Shown one piece after another: positions 54,872 to 64,000 of a stretch of 64,000 nt of DNA; within the stretch, counting starts at the first letter, position 1, and the number at the start of each line of letters is the position of its first letter. This stretch comes from Hoeflea sp. 108 (GTDB lineage Bacteria > Pseudomonadota > Alphaproteobacteria > Rhizobiales > Rhizobiaceae), in contig NZ_KB890024.1 in NCBI RefSeq assembly GCF_000372965.1, positions 3,350,839 to 3,414,838 of the forward strand, given 5' to 3'. The notes beneath the pieces are model-generated. The model ran no database searches, was not told where the DNA came from, and worked only from the letters and a program-made list of their open reading frames with translations. Made by a program: the position numbers and the translations under genes.

Positions 54872-55764
54872 GCTGCTTGGGCGCAGACATCCTTGACGCA
54901 ACCGCGCAGCCAGCAATGGGCGGCGTCGGCATCCAGGCGCGGATGCCAGAGCAGCGAAACGGTGATCTCGGGCAGATGGAACGGCAGCGCAAAGGTGAAC
55001 ATGCCGGCGCGCAGATTGCCGGTGTGGCGTTCGGGAACGGTGGCGACGAGATCGCTGCCGCGCGCCAGCGCCAGGGCGGCGGAAAAACCTGCCACCACCA
55101 CGGCGGTCTCCCGTTCGAAGCCCTGCTGTTCCACCGCCTCGTCGACGAAACCACGGTCGGGCGCCTGGCGCGAAATCGCGATGTGCCCGCAGGCGGCATA
55201 ACGCGCGAGCGTGACCTCGCCTTCGCTGATGGAATGGCCTGATCGCGCGACACCGACGAAACGATCGCGGAACAGCGCCTGCGCGCGCACTTCCGGGCCG
55301 GTCGCCTTGCCGACCACGCCTGTTTCCAGGTCGACGCTGCCGTCGCGCAGCGGCTCGCTGCCCCTGTCGGGCTTGGGCATGAAGCGCACCCGCACGCCGG
55401 GGGCCTGGCGGGCGATGCGGTCGACAAGGGCGGGGCCGAAATTCTCGACGAAGCCCTCGCGCGTCCTGATCGTGAAGGTCCGGGCAAGCCGCGCCAGATC
55501 CAGGTCCTCGGCCGGACGCAGCACCGCCTCGGCTTCCTCGACGAGTTGTGCGACCCGCTGGCGCAGTTCGAGCGCACGCGGCGTCGGCACCAGTCCGCGC
55601 CCTGCCCTGACCAGCAGCGGATCGCCTGTCGTTTCGCGCAGCCGCGCCAGCGCGCGGCTCATCGCCGAGGGGCTGAGCTGCAGCCGCCTGGCGGCGCGGG
55701 CAACGCTGCCTTCGGCGAGAAGGACATCGAGGGTCACCAGCAGGTTGAGGTCGGGCATGGGCAT
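54868..55764 (-). CDS. LysR-family transcriptional regulator
   Basis: 298 residues from MPMPDLNLL; starts at 55788 and 55758 are alternatives since several methionines cluster here. HTH: EGSVARAARRLQLSPSAMSR followed by ALARLRETTGDP. The effector domain begins near TFTIRTREGF. It is divergent from the DHA2-type efflux gene, with about 120 bases between, and is the likely local regulator. Confidence 0.88.
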   Translation of the reverse strand: MPMPDLNLLVTLDVLLAEGSVARAARRLQLSPSAMSRALARLRETTGDPLLVRAGRGLVPTPRALELRQRVAQLVEEAEAVLRPAEDLDLARLARTFTIRTREGFVENFGPALVDRIARQAPGVRVRFMPKPDRGSEPLRDGSVDLETGVVGKATGPEVRAQALFRDRFVGVARSGHSISEGEVTLARYAACGHIAISRQAPDRGFVDEAVEQQGFERETAVVVAGFSAALALARGSDLVATVPERHTGNLRAGMFTFALPFHLPEITVSLLWHPRLDADAAHCWLRGCVKDVCAQAA

Positions 55765-55887
55765 GACGCCGAGCATAGGCATGGCCATGACATGGCGTCA
55801 AACGCACTGATGAAGTGCAAATGCTGCGTGTTCCGCCATGTCAGGTCGGAAGCTATCTTTCCACTGCTCCCCCGGGGAGCGACCTGG

Positions 55888-57321
55888 ATGGAGAGCGCGA
55901 TGAACTCGGCGACGGCGGAATACGAGCAGACGGGAAGCGGGCAGTCGGCAGCGACCCGCTGGATACTGGCCAGCCTGTCGCTGTCCATCCTGCTCTCGTC
56001 CCTCGGCACCAGCATTGCCAATGTCGGGCTGCCGACATTGGCACAGGCCTTCAATGCATCGTTCCAGCAGGTCCAATGGGTGGTGCTCGCCTATCTGCTG
56101 GCGGTCACCACGCTGGTCGTCGGCGTCGGCCGACTGGGCGACCTGATCGGCCGCAGGCGTCTGCTGATCGCCGGCATCGCCCTGTTCATCCTGGCTTCGG
56201 CGCTGTCAGCGGCGGCACCCAGTCTGCGGGTTCTGGTCGCCGCCCGCGCCGTGCAGGGACTGGGCGCCGCCGCGATGATGGCGCTTGCCATGGCGTTCGT
56301 CGGCGACACCGTGCCCAAGGCGCGCACCGCCAGCGCCATGGGGCTGCTCGGCGCCATGTCGGCAATCGGCACCGCACTTGGCCCTTCGCTCGGCGGCCTG
56401 CTCATAGCGGGGCCGGGTTGGCGCATGATCTTCCTGGTCAATGTGCCGCTCGGCCTGATCGCCCTGCTGCTGGCATACCGTCACCTGCCGGCGGACAAGG
56501 CGACGGCAGAACGGCCTCGCTTCGACATTGCGGGCACGGCGCTGCTGGCCGTGACGCTTGCCGCCTATGCCCTGTCGATGACGCTTGGCCGTGGGCAATT
56601 CGGCCTGCTGAACCTTGGCCTGATGGTCGCCGCCGGCATTGGTGTCGCACTCTTCCTGCGGGTCGAGACGCGAGCCGCAGCGCCACTGGTCAGGCTCTCC
56701 CTGCTCCGGGAGCCCGCCTTTGGCGCGAGCCTGGCCATGAGCGGGCTCGTCTCCACCGTGATGATGGCAACGCTTGTAGTCGGGCCATTTTACCTGTCGC
56801 GTGGTCTCGGGCTTGACGCCGCACTCGTCGGCCTCACGCTCTCGGCCGGCCCCGTGGTCACGGCGCTGACCAGCATCCCGGCAGGCCGCATCGCCGACCG
56901 CTTCGGCGCCCGGCGCATGACGATTGCCGGCCTTGCCGGCATGGCCATGGGAACGCTGGCTCTCGCGCTGATGCCTCTGGCGGCAGGTGTCGCCGGCTAT
57001 GTCGTGCCCATCATCGTCACGACGACAGGCTATGCGCTGTTCCAGACGGCCAACAACACGGCCGTCATGGCCGACGTCAGTGCCGATCGGCGCGGCGTCG
57101 TTTCCGGCATGCTCAACCTCGCGCGCAATCTCGGACTGGTCACCGGGGCCGCGGTGATGGGCGCGGTGTTCGCATTTGCATCCGCGACATCGGGAGCTGC
57201 CGAGATATCGGCCACAGCCGCGGCCAGCGGCATGCGGGCGACATTCGGCGCGGCCCTGGTCCTTGTCGTCGCAGCGTTGGCTATGGCGATGGCGGTTTCG
57301 GCCGACAGGGCGAGGCGCTGA
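55888..57321 (+). CDS. MFS drug-efflux transporter (DHA2, EmrB/QacA type)
   Basis: 477 residues (or 473 from the GGAGA-preceded ATG at 55900). The DHA2 motifs are visible: GTSIANVGLPTLAQ (motif D1 region), GRLGDLIGRRRL (motif A) and GPSLGGLLIAGPGWRMIFLV (motif C). About 14 hydrophobic segments. It is divergent from a LysR gene. Confidence 0.9.
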   Translation: MESAMNSATAEYEQTGSGQSAATRWILASLSLSILLSSLGTSIANVGLPTLAQAFNASFQQVQWVVLAYLLAVTTLVVGVGRLGDLIGRRRLLIAGIALFILASALSAAAPSLRVLVAARAVQGLGAAAMMALAMAFVGDTVPKARTASAMGLLGAMSAIGTALGPSLGGLLIAGPGWRMIFLVNVPLGLIALLLAYRHLPADKATAERPRFDIAGTALLAVTLAAYALSMTLGRGQFGLLNLGLMVAAGIGVALFLRVETRAAAPLVRLSLLREPAFGASLAMSGLVSTVMMATLVVGPFYLSRGLGLDAALVGLTLSAGPVVTALTSIPAGRIADRFGARRMTIAGLAGMAMGTLALALMPLAAGVAGYVVPIIVTTTGYALFQTANNTAVMADVSADRRGVVSGMLNLARNLGLVTGAAVMGAVFAFASATSGAAEISATAAASGMRATFGAALVLVVAALAMAMAVSADRARR

Positions 57322-57369
57322 ATCCCGGTGCCCCTTGCCCGGCCGCGCAGCCGAAGCTACTCACGCGGC

Positions 57370-57741
57370 ATGACCCAGTTGATCGAAATCGGGACCCTGC
57401 GTGTCCTCAGCTTTGCCGGCGACGAAAAAGTCATCCGCGTGGCGGGCGATGCCAACGACTTCATCGGCGACGCATGGGCGCACCAGGCCGACATGCTGGC
57501 CATTCCGCTGGCGCGGCTCGGGCCGGATTTCCTGAAGCTCGGCACCGGCGTCGCCGGCGAGGTGTTCCAGAAATTCGTCAACTACCGCCTGCGCTGCGCC
57601 ATTGTCGGCGACATCACAGCCAAGCTCGATAACAGCAAGGCGCTGCGCGACTTCGTCCGCGAAACCAACGCGGGCAACTCGATCTGGTTCGTGCCCGACA
57701 TGGACGGCCTTCGCGACAGGCTCGCCGGCAAGGCGGCCTGA
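57370..57741 (+). CDS. DUF4180 domain protein
   Basis: 123 residues from MTQLIEIGTLR. The DUF4180 pattern runs AGDANDFIGDAWAHQADMLA and ends IWFVPDMDGLRDRL. The function is unknown. It follows the efflux gene by 48 bases on the same strand and may share its transcript. Confidence 0.8.
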   Translation: MTQLIEIGTLRVLSFAGDEKVIRVAGDANDFIGDAWAHQADMLAIPLARLGPDFLKLGTGVAGEVFQKFVNYRLRCAIVGDITAKLDNSKALRDFVRETNAGNSIWFVPDMDGLRDRLAGKAA

Positions 57742-57861
57742 GCAGCAGGCTGGGCCGGGCGAGGCAAACACGCCCTCCGGCGTCGGCCGATGCGGCGCGC
57801 TGGCGCCGTCCGAAGAATTGGCCCATAAGCACCGAACCCATTTTCCTTGAGGTCGACAACA

Positions 57862-58776
57862 ATGGCCCTGCATCTCAACACGCCGCTGCTCGAATCCCGC
57901 CCCCTGAGCCTGACGGCGGGGCGTTCGATCTGGCTGAAGATGGACGCGCTCCAGCCTTCCGGCTCGTTCAAGATCCGCGGCATCGGCGCGGCCTGCGAGC
58001 ATCACGCCAAGGCGGGCAAGAGCCGCTTCGTCTCGTCCTCGGGCGGCAATGCCGGCATCGCTGTCGCCTATGCCGGACGCAGGCTGTCGCTCCCCGTCTC
58101 GGTCTTCGTTCCCGAGACGACGACCGACAAGGCAAAGGCCCTGATCCGGCAGGAGGGCGCCGAGGTCATCGTCCATGGCGCGTCCTGGCAGGAGGCCAAC
58201 GAGCGCGCCCTGTCGGCGCTCGACGCTGATGCCGCCTTCATCCACCCCTTCGACGATCCGCTGCTGTGGACCGGCCATGCGACGATGATCGACGAGGTGG
58301 TCGCCGAGGGCGTCTCCTTCGACGCCGTCGCCGTGTCGGTCGGCGGCGGCGGGCTCATGTCGGGCATCGTCGAGGGCCTCGCGCGCAACGGTCTCGAACA
58401 TATCCCCATCGTCGCCGTCGAGACCGAAGGCGCAGCCTCCCTGGCCGCTGCGATGAGGGCCGGACAACGGGTGCAGCTGCCCGCCATCACCAGCATCGCC
58501 ACCTCTCTCGGCGCCCGCATGGTCAGCGCGCACGCTTTCGAGCTGACGCAAAGCCGGCCCATCGACAGCGTGGTCGTCAGCGACCGCACCGCCGTCGACG
58601 CGTGCCTGCGCTTTCTCGACGATCACCGCGTGCTGGTCGAGCCGGCCTGCGGCGCGACGCTTGCGCTTGCCTATACGCATTCGGCCTCGCTGGCGCGCTT
58701 CGACCGCGTGCTGATGATCGCCTGCGGCGGGGCAACGGCCTCGCTCGCTCAGCTTCAGGCCTGGCAGGTCGCCTGA
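57862..58776 (+). CDS. PLP-dependent threonine/serine dehydratase-like enzyme
   Basis: 304 residues. The Schiff-base Lys37 is in PSGSFKIRG, the substrate loop SSSGGNAG follows, and the phosphate loop is VSVGGGGLMSG. This is the catabolic type without a C-terminal ACT domain. It would release ammonia from serine or threonine, but the exact substrate is not given by the sequence. It stands convergent to the peptide-binding protein gene. Confidence 0.88.
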   Translation: MALHLNTPLLESRPLSLTAGRSIWLKMDALQPSGSFKIRGIGAACEHHAKAGKSRFVSSSGGNAGIAVAYAGRRLSLPVSVFVPETTTDKAKALIRQEGAEVIVHGASWQEANERALSALDADAAFIHPFDDPLLWTGHATMIDEVVAEGVSFDAVAVSVGGGGLMSGIVEGLARNGLEHIPIVAVETEGAASLAAAMRAGQRVQLPAITSIATSLGARMVSAHAFELTQSRPIDSVVVSDRTAVDACLRFLDDHRVLVEPACGATLALAYTHSASLARFDRVLMIACGGATASLAQLQAWQVA

Positions 58777-58789
58777 AGGGTCCTGCAGG

Positions 58790-58815
58790 CCCTCTTCCCG
58801 CGAACGGGAAAAGGG
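58790..58815. terminator. Hairpin between convergent genes
   Basis: CCCTCTTCCCG and CGGGAAAAGGG pair with one mismatch around CGAA. No good T-run is present on either side, so it is a weak bidirectional candidate. Confidence 0.4.
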
Positions 58816-58829
58816 CAAGGACAAAAAGA

Positions 58830-60419
58830 TCAGGCGTTGATCCAGCACTTGGTCAGCGCGTGGCCGCCCATCAGCTCCCCATTGGGGTCGTCCACCCAGC
58901 CGCCGAGCTTGGGGCCGGAGGCGTCGATGTAGTTGTTGAACATCGGCACGATGACGCCGCCCTCGTCGCGCAGGATCAGCGCCGCCTGGCGATAGAGTTC
59001 CTTGCGCTTGACTTGATCGAGCTCGCCGCGCGCCGACAGGATCAGCTTGTCGAAATCGTCGCGGAAGAAGCGCGTGTCGTTCCATTCGGCCTTTGAGAGA
59101 TAGGCGATGGAATAGACCTGGTCCTGCGTCGGCCGGCCGGTCCAGTAGGACATGGAGAAAGGCTGCTTGTTCCACACCTCCGACCAGTAGCCGTCGCCGG
59201 GCTCGCGCTTGACCTCGAGCGTGATGCCGGCCTTGGCCGCACTTTGCTGGTAGAGCTGGGCGGCATCGACCGCGCCGGGGAACGCGACGTCGGAGGTGCG
59301 CAGCAGCACCGGGCCGGAATGACCCGACTTCTTGTAGTGGAACGCTGCCTTGTCGGGATCGTAGGCACGCTGCTCGATGTCGTCGGAAAACAGCGCATAG
59401 GCCTTGGTCACCGGCATGTCGTTGCCGATCGAGCCGTAGCCGCTCAAAACCTTCTTGACCATCTCCTCGCGGTCGACGGCGTATTTGAGCGCCAGCCTCA
59501 GATCGTTGTTGTCGAAGGGCGCGGTGTTGCAATGGGCGATGAAGACATAATGACCCTTGCCCGGCACGTTGCGGATCTCGACGCCCGGCACGCGCTTGAT
59601 GAGGTCGACGATCTTCGGCTCGACGCGATTGATCAGGTCTACCTGGCCGCCCTGGAGCGCTGCGGTGCGGGCGGTGGCGTCGTTGATGACGACGATCTCG
59701 ATCTGGTCGGCATGGCCGCGCTTGTCGGAGCCCCAATAGCCCTTGTGCAGCTCGCCGACATGGCGCACGCCGGGCTCGTTGACGGCGACCTTGTAGGGGC
59801 CGGTGCCGATGCCGGCGGTCGGGTTGTCCTTGCCGCCATTGGGCTGGATCATCAGGTGATAGTCGCTGACCACGTAAGGCAGGTCGGCGTTCGGCTCCTT
59901 GAGCGTGATGACGACATAGTCGCCGTCCGTCTTGACGCTGTCGAACTGGCTGACGAAGGCGAGCGCGGCCGATTTCGAGTTCTCGTCGCTATGGCGCTCC
60001 AGCGTCGCCACCACATCGGCGGGCGTCAGGTCCTTGCCATTGTGAAAGGTCACGCCCTTGCGGATCTTGAAATGCCAGGTCTTGGCGTCGTCGGAAGCCT
60101 CGTAGGACTCCGCCAGCCGGGGCTCGATCTCGCCCGCCGGCGACACCTCGAGCATCTGTTCGCCCCAGCTGCGGCCGAGCGTATAGGGCACCTGGCTGGC
60201 CCAGCTGGCCGGGTCGAGGCTGTCGGTGGCCGCACCGCCGACCATGCCGGCGCGCAGGATGCCGCCCTTGGCCGGCGCCTGCGCCCTGGCTGCGCCTGCA
60301 ATCAGGCTGTTGGCCGTCAGCGCCGTCACGCCAAGCGCAGCCGCGCGGCCGAGAAAATCGCGGCGCGACAGCCGTCCGCTGGCGACGAGGTGGCTCAGGT
60401 GATCGAGTTCGTTCGACAT
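58830..60419 (-). CDS. Tat-exported ABC substrate-binding protein, family 5 (peptide/nickel type)
   Basis: 529 residues. The Tat-type signal SGRLSRRDFLGRAAALGV ends near ARAQA. The SBP_bac_5 pattern WHFKIRKGVTFHNGKDLTPA and later DLRLALKYAVDREEMVKKVL are diagnostic. GGAGGATT lies upstream of the start. No permease or ATPase genes accompany it, so it must use transporter parts encoded elsewhere or act as a stand-alone receptor. Confidence 0.88.
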   Translation of the reverse strand: MSNELDHLSHLVASGRLSRRDFLGRAAALGVTALTANSLIAGAARAQAPAKGGILRAGMVGGAATDSLDPASWASQVPYTLGRSWGEQMLEVSPAGEIEPRLAESYEASDDAKTWHFKIRKGVTFHNGKDLTPADVVATLERHSDENSKSAALAFVSQFDSVKTDGDYVVITLKEPNADLPYVVSDYHLMIQPNGGKDNPTAGIGTGPYKVAVNEPGVRHVGELHKGYWGSDKRGHADQIEIVVINDATARTAALQGGQVDLINRVEPKIVDLIKRVPGVEIRNVPGKGHYVFIAHCNTAPFDNNDLRLALKYAVDREEMVKKVLSGYGSIGNDMPVTKAYALFSDDIEQRAYDPDKAAFHYKKSGHSGPVLLRTSDVAFPGAVDAAQLYQQSAAKAGITLEVKREPGDGYWSEVWNKQPFSMSYWTGRPTQDQVYSIAYLSKAEWNDTRFFRDDFDKLILSARGELDQVKRKELYRQAALILRDEGGVIVPMFNNYIDASGPKLGGWVDDPNGELMGGHALTKCWINA

Positions 60420-60811
60420 GCGAGAGAAATCCTCCGGTTATGCGCGGCATGATCGCCGTCGTTGCTGCTCCCTCCGGAATAGTGATTGGGCATGCCCCAG
60501 CGTAAGGGCTCTGGATGCGACATTTTCCGCCGCATTCCGGCACAGCCGGCAAATGTCCGTGACCGGTGCGCCCGACCGCGTTCTCCCCCTTGCCCAACCC
60601 GCAAAGCCGTGTGACGATAGGCTGAATCCTGGAGTTGCCGGCGTCCCTGTGGACGTGCCAAGGAGGCTCCCGCTTGTTGAAACTGTGCATCGGACCTGCC
60701 GATTTCCGGGCCGTTGCGCGAGGAGGTCTGAACAGAGTTTGAGTGCCCGCGACGGCCGAACAGGCCGGCCGCCGCTTCAGGGAAAGATGCCTGAGTGGAG
60801 GTCAGCTCGTC
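60420..60811. other. Divergent intergenic region, no gene seen
   Basis: 392 bases between the peptide-binding protein and the EF-G-like gene. Apart from the ribosome sites at both ends and a GGGCATGCCC palindrome near 60490, I see nothing; the open frames here lack initiation signals and family features. Confidence 0.6.
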
Positions 60812-62860
60812 ATGGGTAATCGCGCCGGAGGAAGGCGTACGGGACCGAAATGCATCGCCATCGTCGGTCCCTACGCCAGCGGTAAAACCACTCTCTTTGA
60901 AGCCCTTCTCGCCCGCACGGGCGCCATCCCCAAGCAGCAGCCGGTCGCCTCCGGCAACACGATCTCCGACCACTCCCCCGAGGCCAAGGCCCACGCCATG
61001 AGCGTCGAGGCCGTCTTCGCCACGACCCAGTTCATGGGCGAGAGCATCACCTTCATCGATTGTCCCGGCTCGGTCGAATTTGCCTTCGAGGCCGAACCGG
61101 TGCTCACGGCCTGCGACCTCGCAGTCGTGGTTGCCGAGCCCGACGAGAAGAAATTTCCGGCACTGCAGCTGATCATGCGCAAGCTTGATGAAATGGGCGT
61201 GCCGCGCATCCTGTTCCTCAACAAGATCGACAAGGCATCCGCCGGCATTCGCGACACGCTCAAGCTGCTGCAGCCCGTCAGCCGCACGCCGCTTTTGCTG
61301 CGCCAGATCCCGCTGCGCAAGGACGGCGTCATCGTCGGCTCGATCGACCTGGCGCTCGAGCGCGCCTACATCTACCGCGAATATGCCGAGAGCGAGATCG
61401 CCGACATTCCCGGCGACGAGAAGGCCCGTGAGCTCGAGGCCCGTTTCGCCATGCTGGAGACGCTGGCCGACCATGACGACCAGCTGATGGAGCAGTTGCT
61501 CGAGGAGATCGAGCCGCCCAAGGACGCGATCTTCGACGACCTTGCTGCCGACCTGCGCGACGGTTCGGTCACGCCGGTGCTGATCGGCTCGGCTGAAAAG
61601 GGCAATGGCGCACTGCGCCTGCTCAAGGCCATCCGCCACGACGCACCCGATGTCGAGGCGACGCGCAAGCGGCTCGGCGCGCCCGACGGCGGCACGATCG
61701 TGCAGGTGATGAAGACGATCCACACCTCCCATGGCGGCAAGCTGTCGGTGTCGCGCATCCTGTCCGGCAGCGTCTCCGACGGCGCCGAACTCTGGCTCAA
61801 CGCCACCGACACCGCCAAAGTGTCCGGCATCTACCGCATGCTCGGGAAAGACCAGGCAAAACAATCGGGTGCCGCCGCCGGCGACACCGTGGCGCTCGGC
61901 AAACTCGACCATGTCGCGACCGGCCAGACGCTGACGACTGCCAAGGGTGGCACCAGGCAGCTGGCAACCCTAGAACCGCCCAAGCCCGTCTATGCCTTCG
62001 CGCTGCGCCCCAAGGAGCGCAAGGACGACGTCAAGATGTCGGCGGCAATCCAGCGCCTTGCCGAGGAGGACCCCTCGCTGACCCTGCACCACAACCAGGA
62101 TTCGGCAGAGACGGTGCTGTCTGGCCATGGCGAGATGCATCTGCGGGTCGTGCGCGAACGCCTCGAAGGCCGCAACCAGATCGCCGTCGAGGGCCATGCG
62201 CCCGCCGTGCCCTATCGCGAGACGATCCGCAAAGGCGTGCAGCAGCGTGGCCGCCACAAGAAGCAGTCGGGCGGCCACGGCCAGTTCGGCGACGTCGTCA
62301 TCGAGATCAAGCCGCTGCCGCGCGGCTCGGGCTTCGAGTTCACCGACACCATCACCGGCGGCGTGGTGCCCAAGCAGTACATCCAGTCGGTCGAGGCCGG
62401 CGCGCGCGACTTCCTCAAGACCGGCCCGCTCGGCTTCCCCGTGGTCGACGTCGCGGTCAACCTGTCCGACGGATCGTTCCACACGGTCGATTCCTCCGAC
62501 ATGGCCTTCCAGATGGCGGCCAAGATCGCCATGAAGGAAGGCATGGCGGCCTGCTCGCCGGTGCTGCTCGAGCCGATCATGAAGGTCTCGATCGTCACCC
62601 CGTCCGACGCCACCGCCCGCATCATCGCACTGGTGCCGCAGCGCCGCGGCCAGATCCTCGGCTACGATGCCCGCGACGGCTGGCCCGGCTGGGACGTGGT
62701 CGAGGCGACCATGCCGCAATCGGAGATCGGCGACCTCATCATCGAGTTGCGCTCGGCCACCGCAGGCGTCGCCACCTACCGCGCCGAGTTCGATCATATG
62801 GCCGAACTCACCGGCCGCCTCGCCGACGAGGCCATGCAGCAGGCCGGCAAGGCCGCGTGA
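60812..62860 (+). CDS. EF-G-like translational GTPase (elongation factor G homologue)
   Basis: 682 residues, the start following GGAGGT. The GTPase motifs are GPYASGKTTLFE (P-loop), DCPGS (G3) and LFLNKIDKA (G4). The later domains have the EF-G layout: QIAVEGHAPAVPYRETIRKG of domain IV and RRGQILGYDARDGWPGWDVV of domain V. P-loop and G3 differ from housekeeping FusA, which carries GHIDAGKTT-type P-loops, so this is a paralogue of the 'elongation factor G-like' type. Its role in translation is unclear. Confidence 0.88.
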   Translation: MGNRAGGRRTGPKCIAIVGPYASGKTTLFEALLARTGAIPKQQPVASGNTISDHSPEAKAHAMSVEAVFATTQFMGESITFIDCPGSVEFAFEAEPVLTACDLAVVVAEPDEKKFPALQLIMRKLDEMGVPRILFLNKIDKASAGIRDTLKLLQPVSRTPLLLRQIPLRKDGVIVGSIDLALERAYIYREYAESEIADIPGDEKARELEARFAMLETLADHDDQLMEQLLEEIEPPKDAIFDDLAADLRDGSVTPVLIGSAEKGNGALRLLKAIRHDAPDVEATRKRLGAPDGGTIVQVMKTIHTSHGGKLSVSRILSGSVSDGAELWLNATDTAKVSGIYRMLGKDQAKQSGAAAGDTVALGKLDHVATGQTLTTAKGGTRQLATLEPPKPVYAFALRPKERKDDVKMSAAIQRLAEEDPSLTLHHNQDSAETVLSGHGEMHLRVVRERLEGRNQIAVEGHAPAVPYRETIRKGVQQRGRHKKQSGGHGQFGDVVIEIKPLPRGSGFEFTDTITGGVVPKQYIQSVEAGARDFLKTGPLGFPVVDVAVNLSDGSFHTVDSSDMAFQMAAKIAMKEGMAACSPVLLEPIMKVSIVTPSDATARIIALVPQRRGQILGYDARDGWPGWDVVEATMPQSEIGDLIIELRSATAGVATYRAEFDHMAELTGRLADEAMQQAGKAA

Positions 62861-63248
62861 CAGCCATGCCGGGCGATCCATCGGGGTCGCCCGGCATCAA
62901 CTGGCGTGCCGCCTCGACCCGGTTCGTGCCGGCCTGGCGCCGCCAGAGACAGGCCGGTGTCTTCGTCGATGTCGGCTGCCAGCGGTCGCCTGCTGCCACA
63001 GTCCAGAACCGTTGCCCCGGGCGCCCGCAGAGACAGGACGAGCGGGTCGCGCCTCGGGAGGCGAGGATGCCTGCGGACCGCCATCTCGTCTTCCCGGACC
63101 ACGCAAGCGAACGCCTCACGCACTATCAAACTCCCGTGACCACTGCCCTCGCGACGAAACACCTGGCATCCCGCACGCGTATGTGAACAGGCAGAGATTG
63201 ATTTCGCCGCCGCGCAGGGCAAACCTTGCGGCCGACAGGAGCACACGA
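62861..63248. other. Intergenic region before msrP, no clear gene
   Basis: 388 bases. Minus-strand frames contain RRQAGTNRVEAARQ, which resembles the tail of GGDEF domains, but the rest does not align and I do not call a remnant. An AGGAG site at the right end belongs to msrP. Confidence 0.5.
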
Positions 63249-64000
63249 ATGGCAGTGATACATCGTCGTCCGACATGGGCGATATCGGAAGCGCAGGCCA
63301 CGCCTGAGCATATCTTCCTCAACCGCCGTACCATTCTCGCCGGCATGGGGCTTGGGCTGGCGACCGCGGCCATGCCCCGCCCTGCCCGCGCCGAGGACGC
63401 CGACCCGACAGCCGATCTCTACCCGGCCAGGCCGAACGCGGCCTACAAGCTCGACCGCTCGCTGACACCAGAGGAGATCAACGCCAACTACAACAACTTC
63501 TATGAATACGGGACCTACAAGGAGATCGCGGCGAGCGCCCAGATGCTGAAGACGCGGCCCTGGGAGATCGAGATCGGCGGGCTGGTCGACAAGCCGCTGA
63601 CGCTCGGCATCGACGAGCTGATCCGCAAGTTCCCGCTGGAAACCCGGCTCTATCGCCACCGTTGCGTCGAGGCCTGGTCGATGACCATCCCGTGGACGGG
63701 CTTTCCGCTGAAGGCGCTGGTCGCCATGGCGAACCCCAAGGCAGACGCAAAATTCATCCGCTTCGAAACCTTCCTCGATCCCAAGATGGCGCCGGGTCAG
63801 AACGACTTCGTCTATCCCTGGCCCTACATCGAAGGCGTCACCATCGAGGAGGCGGCGCTCGACCTGCCCTTCCTCGTCACCGGCGCCTACGACAAGCCGC
63901 TGGCAAAGCAGTTCGGCGCGCCGATCCGGCTGGCGCTGCCGTGGAAATACGGTTTCAAGTCGATCAAGTCGATCCGCAAGATCGACTTCGTCGCCGAGCA
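63249..64000 (+). CDS. msrP: Protein-methionine-sulfoxide reductase catalytic subunit MsrP (3' partial)
   Basis: The gene runs off the right edge; 250 codons are visible. A Tat signal (NRRTILAGMGLGLATAAMPR) sets export with bound molybdopterin. The oxidoreductase fold shows YNNFYEYG, RPWEIEIGGLVDKPL and the molybdenum-ligand Cys in YRHRCVEAWSMTIPW, then PWKYGFKSIKSI. It repairs oxidised methionines in periplasmic proteins together with the heme membrane subunit MsrQ, which would be expected just outside the window. AGGAG lies eight bases before the ATG. Confidence 0.93.
   Translation, partial: MAVIHRRPTWAISEAQATPEHIFLNRRTILAGMGLGLATAAMPRPARAEDADPTADLYPARPNAAYKLDRSLTPEEINANYNNFYEYGTYKEIAASAQMLKTRPWEIEIGGLVDKPLTLGIDELIRKFPLETRLYRHRCVEAWSMTIPWTGFPLKALVAMANPKADAKFIRFETFLDPKMAPGQNDFVYPWPYIEGVTIEEAALDLPFLVTGAYDKPLAKQFGAPIRLALPWKYGFKSIKSIRKIDFVAE

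Noticed and set aside
62861..63248. GGDEF-domain remnant on the minus strand
   Set aside because: Only a dozen residues (RRQAGTNRVEAARQ) resemble the domain tail; no GGDEF motif or other blocks align.

Overview
The window is high-GC chromosomal DNA of an alphaproteobacterium. I infer Hyphomicrobiales, probably Phyllobacteriaceae (Mesorhizobium/Aminobacter-like). The grounds are the GC-rich codon use, YqeY divergent from carA, split carA and carB, rhizobial-type mosaic repeats, small secreted proteins of rhizobial type, and many ABC importers and one-component regulators. I found no tRNA, rRNA, CRISPR array, intact insertion sequence or phage structural gene. Housekeeping anchors are yqeY/carA (9-11 kb), carB (37-40.7 kb), cspA (46.1 kb), an aspartate aminotransferase (49 kb), an EF-G-like GTPase (60.8-62.9 kb) and msrP, which runs off the right edge. 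Between them are short accessory blocks, most with their own regulator.

Left region (1-8.8 kb). A glyoxalase-superfamily gene enters from the left edge, followed by mosaic repeats. An AraC regulator is then divergent from a six-gene operon: periplasmic sugar-type binding protein, double ATPase, permease, alpha/beta hydrolase, an amidohydrolase with a degraded metal site, and a DUF59/MIP18 Fe-S assembly-type protein. A decayed amidase ends the block. The amidohydrolase + DUF59 pair resembles accessory genes of binuclear-iron (propane-type) monooxygenase operons, but no monooxygenase is present here.

Central region (13-24 kb). This is the most interesting block. A minus-strand operon encodes a secreted TauA/SsuA-type binding protein, an SsuC-type permease, two tandem cytoplasmic proteins, an SsuB-type ATPase, a secreted TPR protein and an amidohydrolase. 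Automatic annotation would call the tandem pair substrate-binding proteins. They lack signal peptides and carry the catalytic Cys, His, Arg and Gly-Gly positions of the sulfinate desulfinase DszB. I infer an uncharacterised route that imports an organosulfur compound and removes its sulfur inside the cell. A divergent operon (family-3 binding protein, Sco copper chaperone, nitroreductase) shares its promoter region, which holds a LysR-type palindrome.

Right-central region (24-37 kb). This is a run of regulator/effector pairs: an aldo/keto reductase, a YpfJ-type metallopeptidase, a DUF418 membrane protein, TetR/Nramp, a methyltransferase, MFS/ArsR-like, TetR/alpha-hydroxyacid dehydrogenase (frameshifted), and TetR/quinone-type oxidoreductase plus a saccharopine-dehydrogenase-like protein. 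Several have clear palindromic operators in the divergent gaps.

Right region (41-64 kb). It holds a DUF559 nuclease pseudogene between mosaic repeats, a lytic transglycosylase lipoprotein, an O6-alkylguanine-DNA alkyltransferase, small Cys-containing secreted proteins, cspA, and an operon of one intact and one degenerate EAL protein. Further right are a 56-residue ribbon-helix-helix protein and an MFS carrier with a periplasmic insert of about 190 residues. An Rrf2 regulator with a CPYC flavoprotein, a LysR/DHA2 efflux pair, a DUF4180 protein, a PLP dehydratase and a Tat-type peptide-binding protein complete it.
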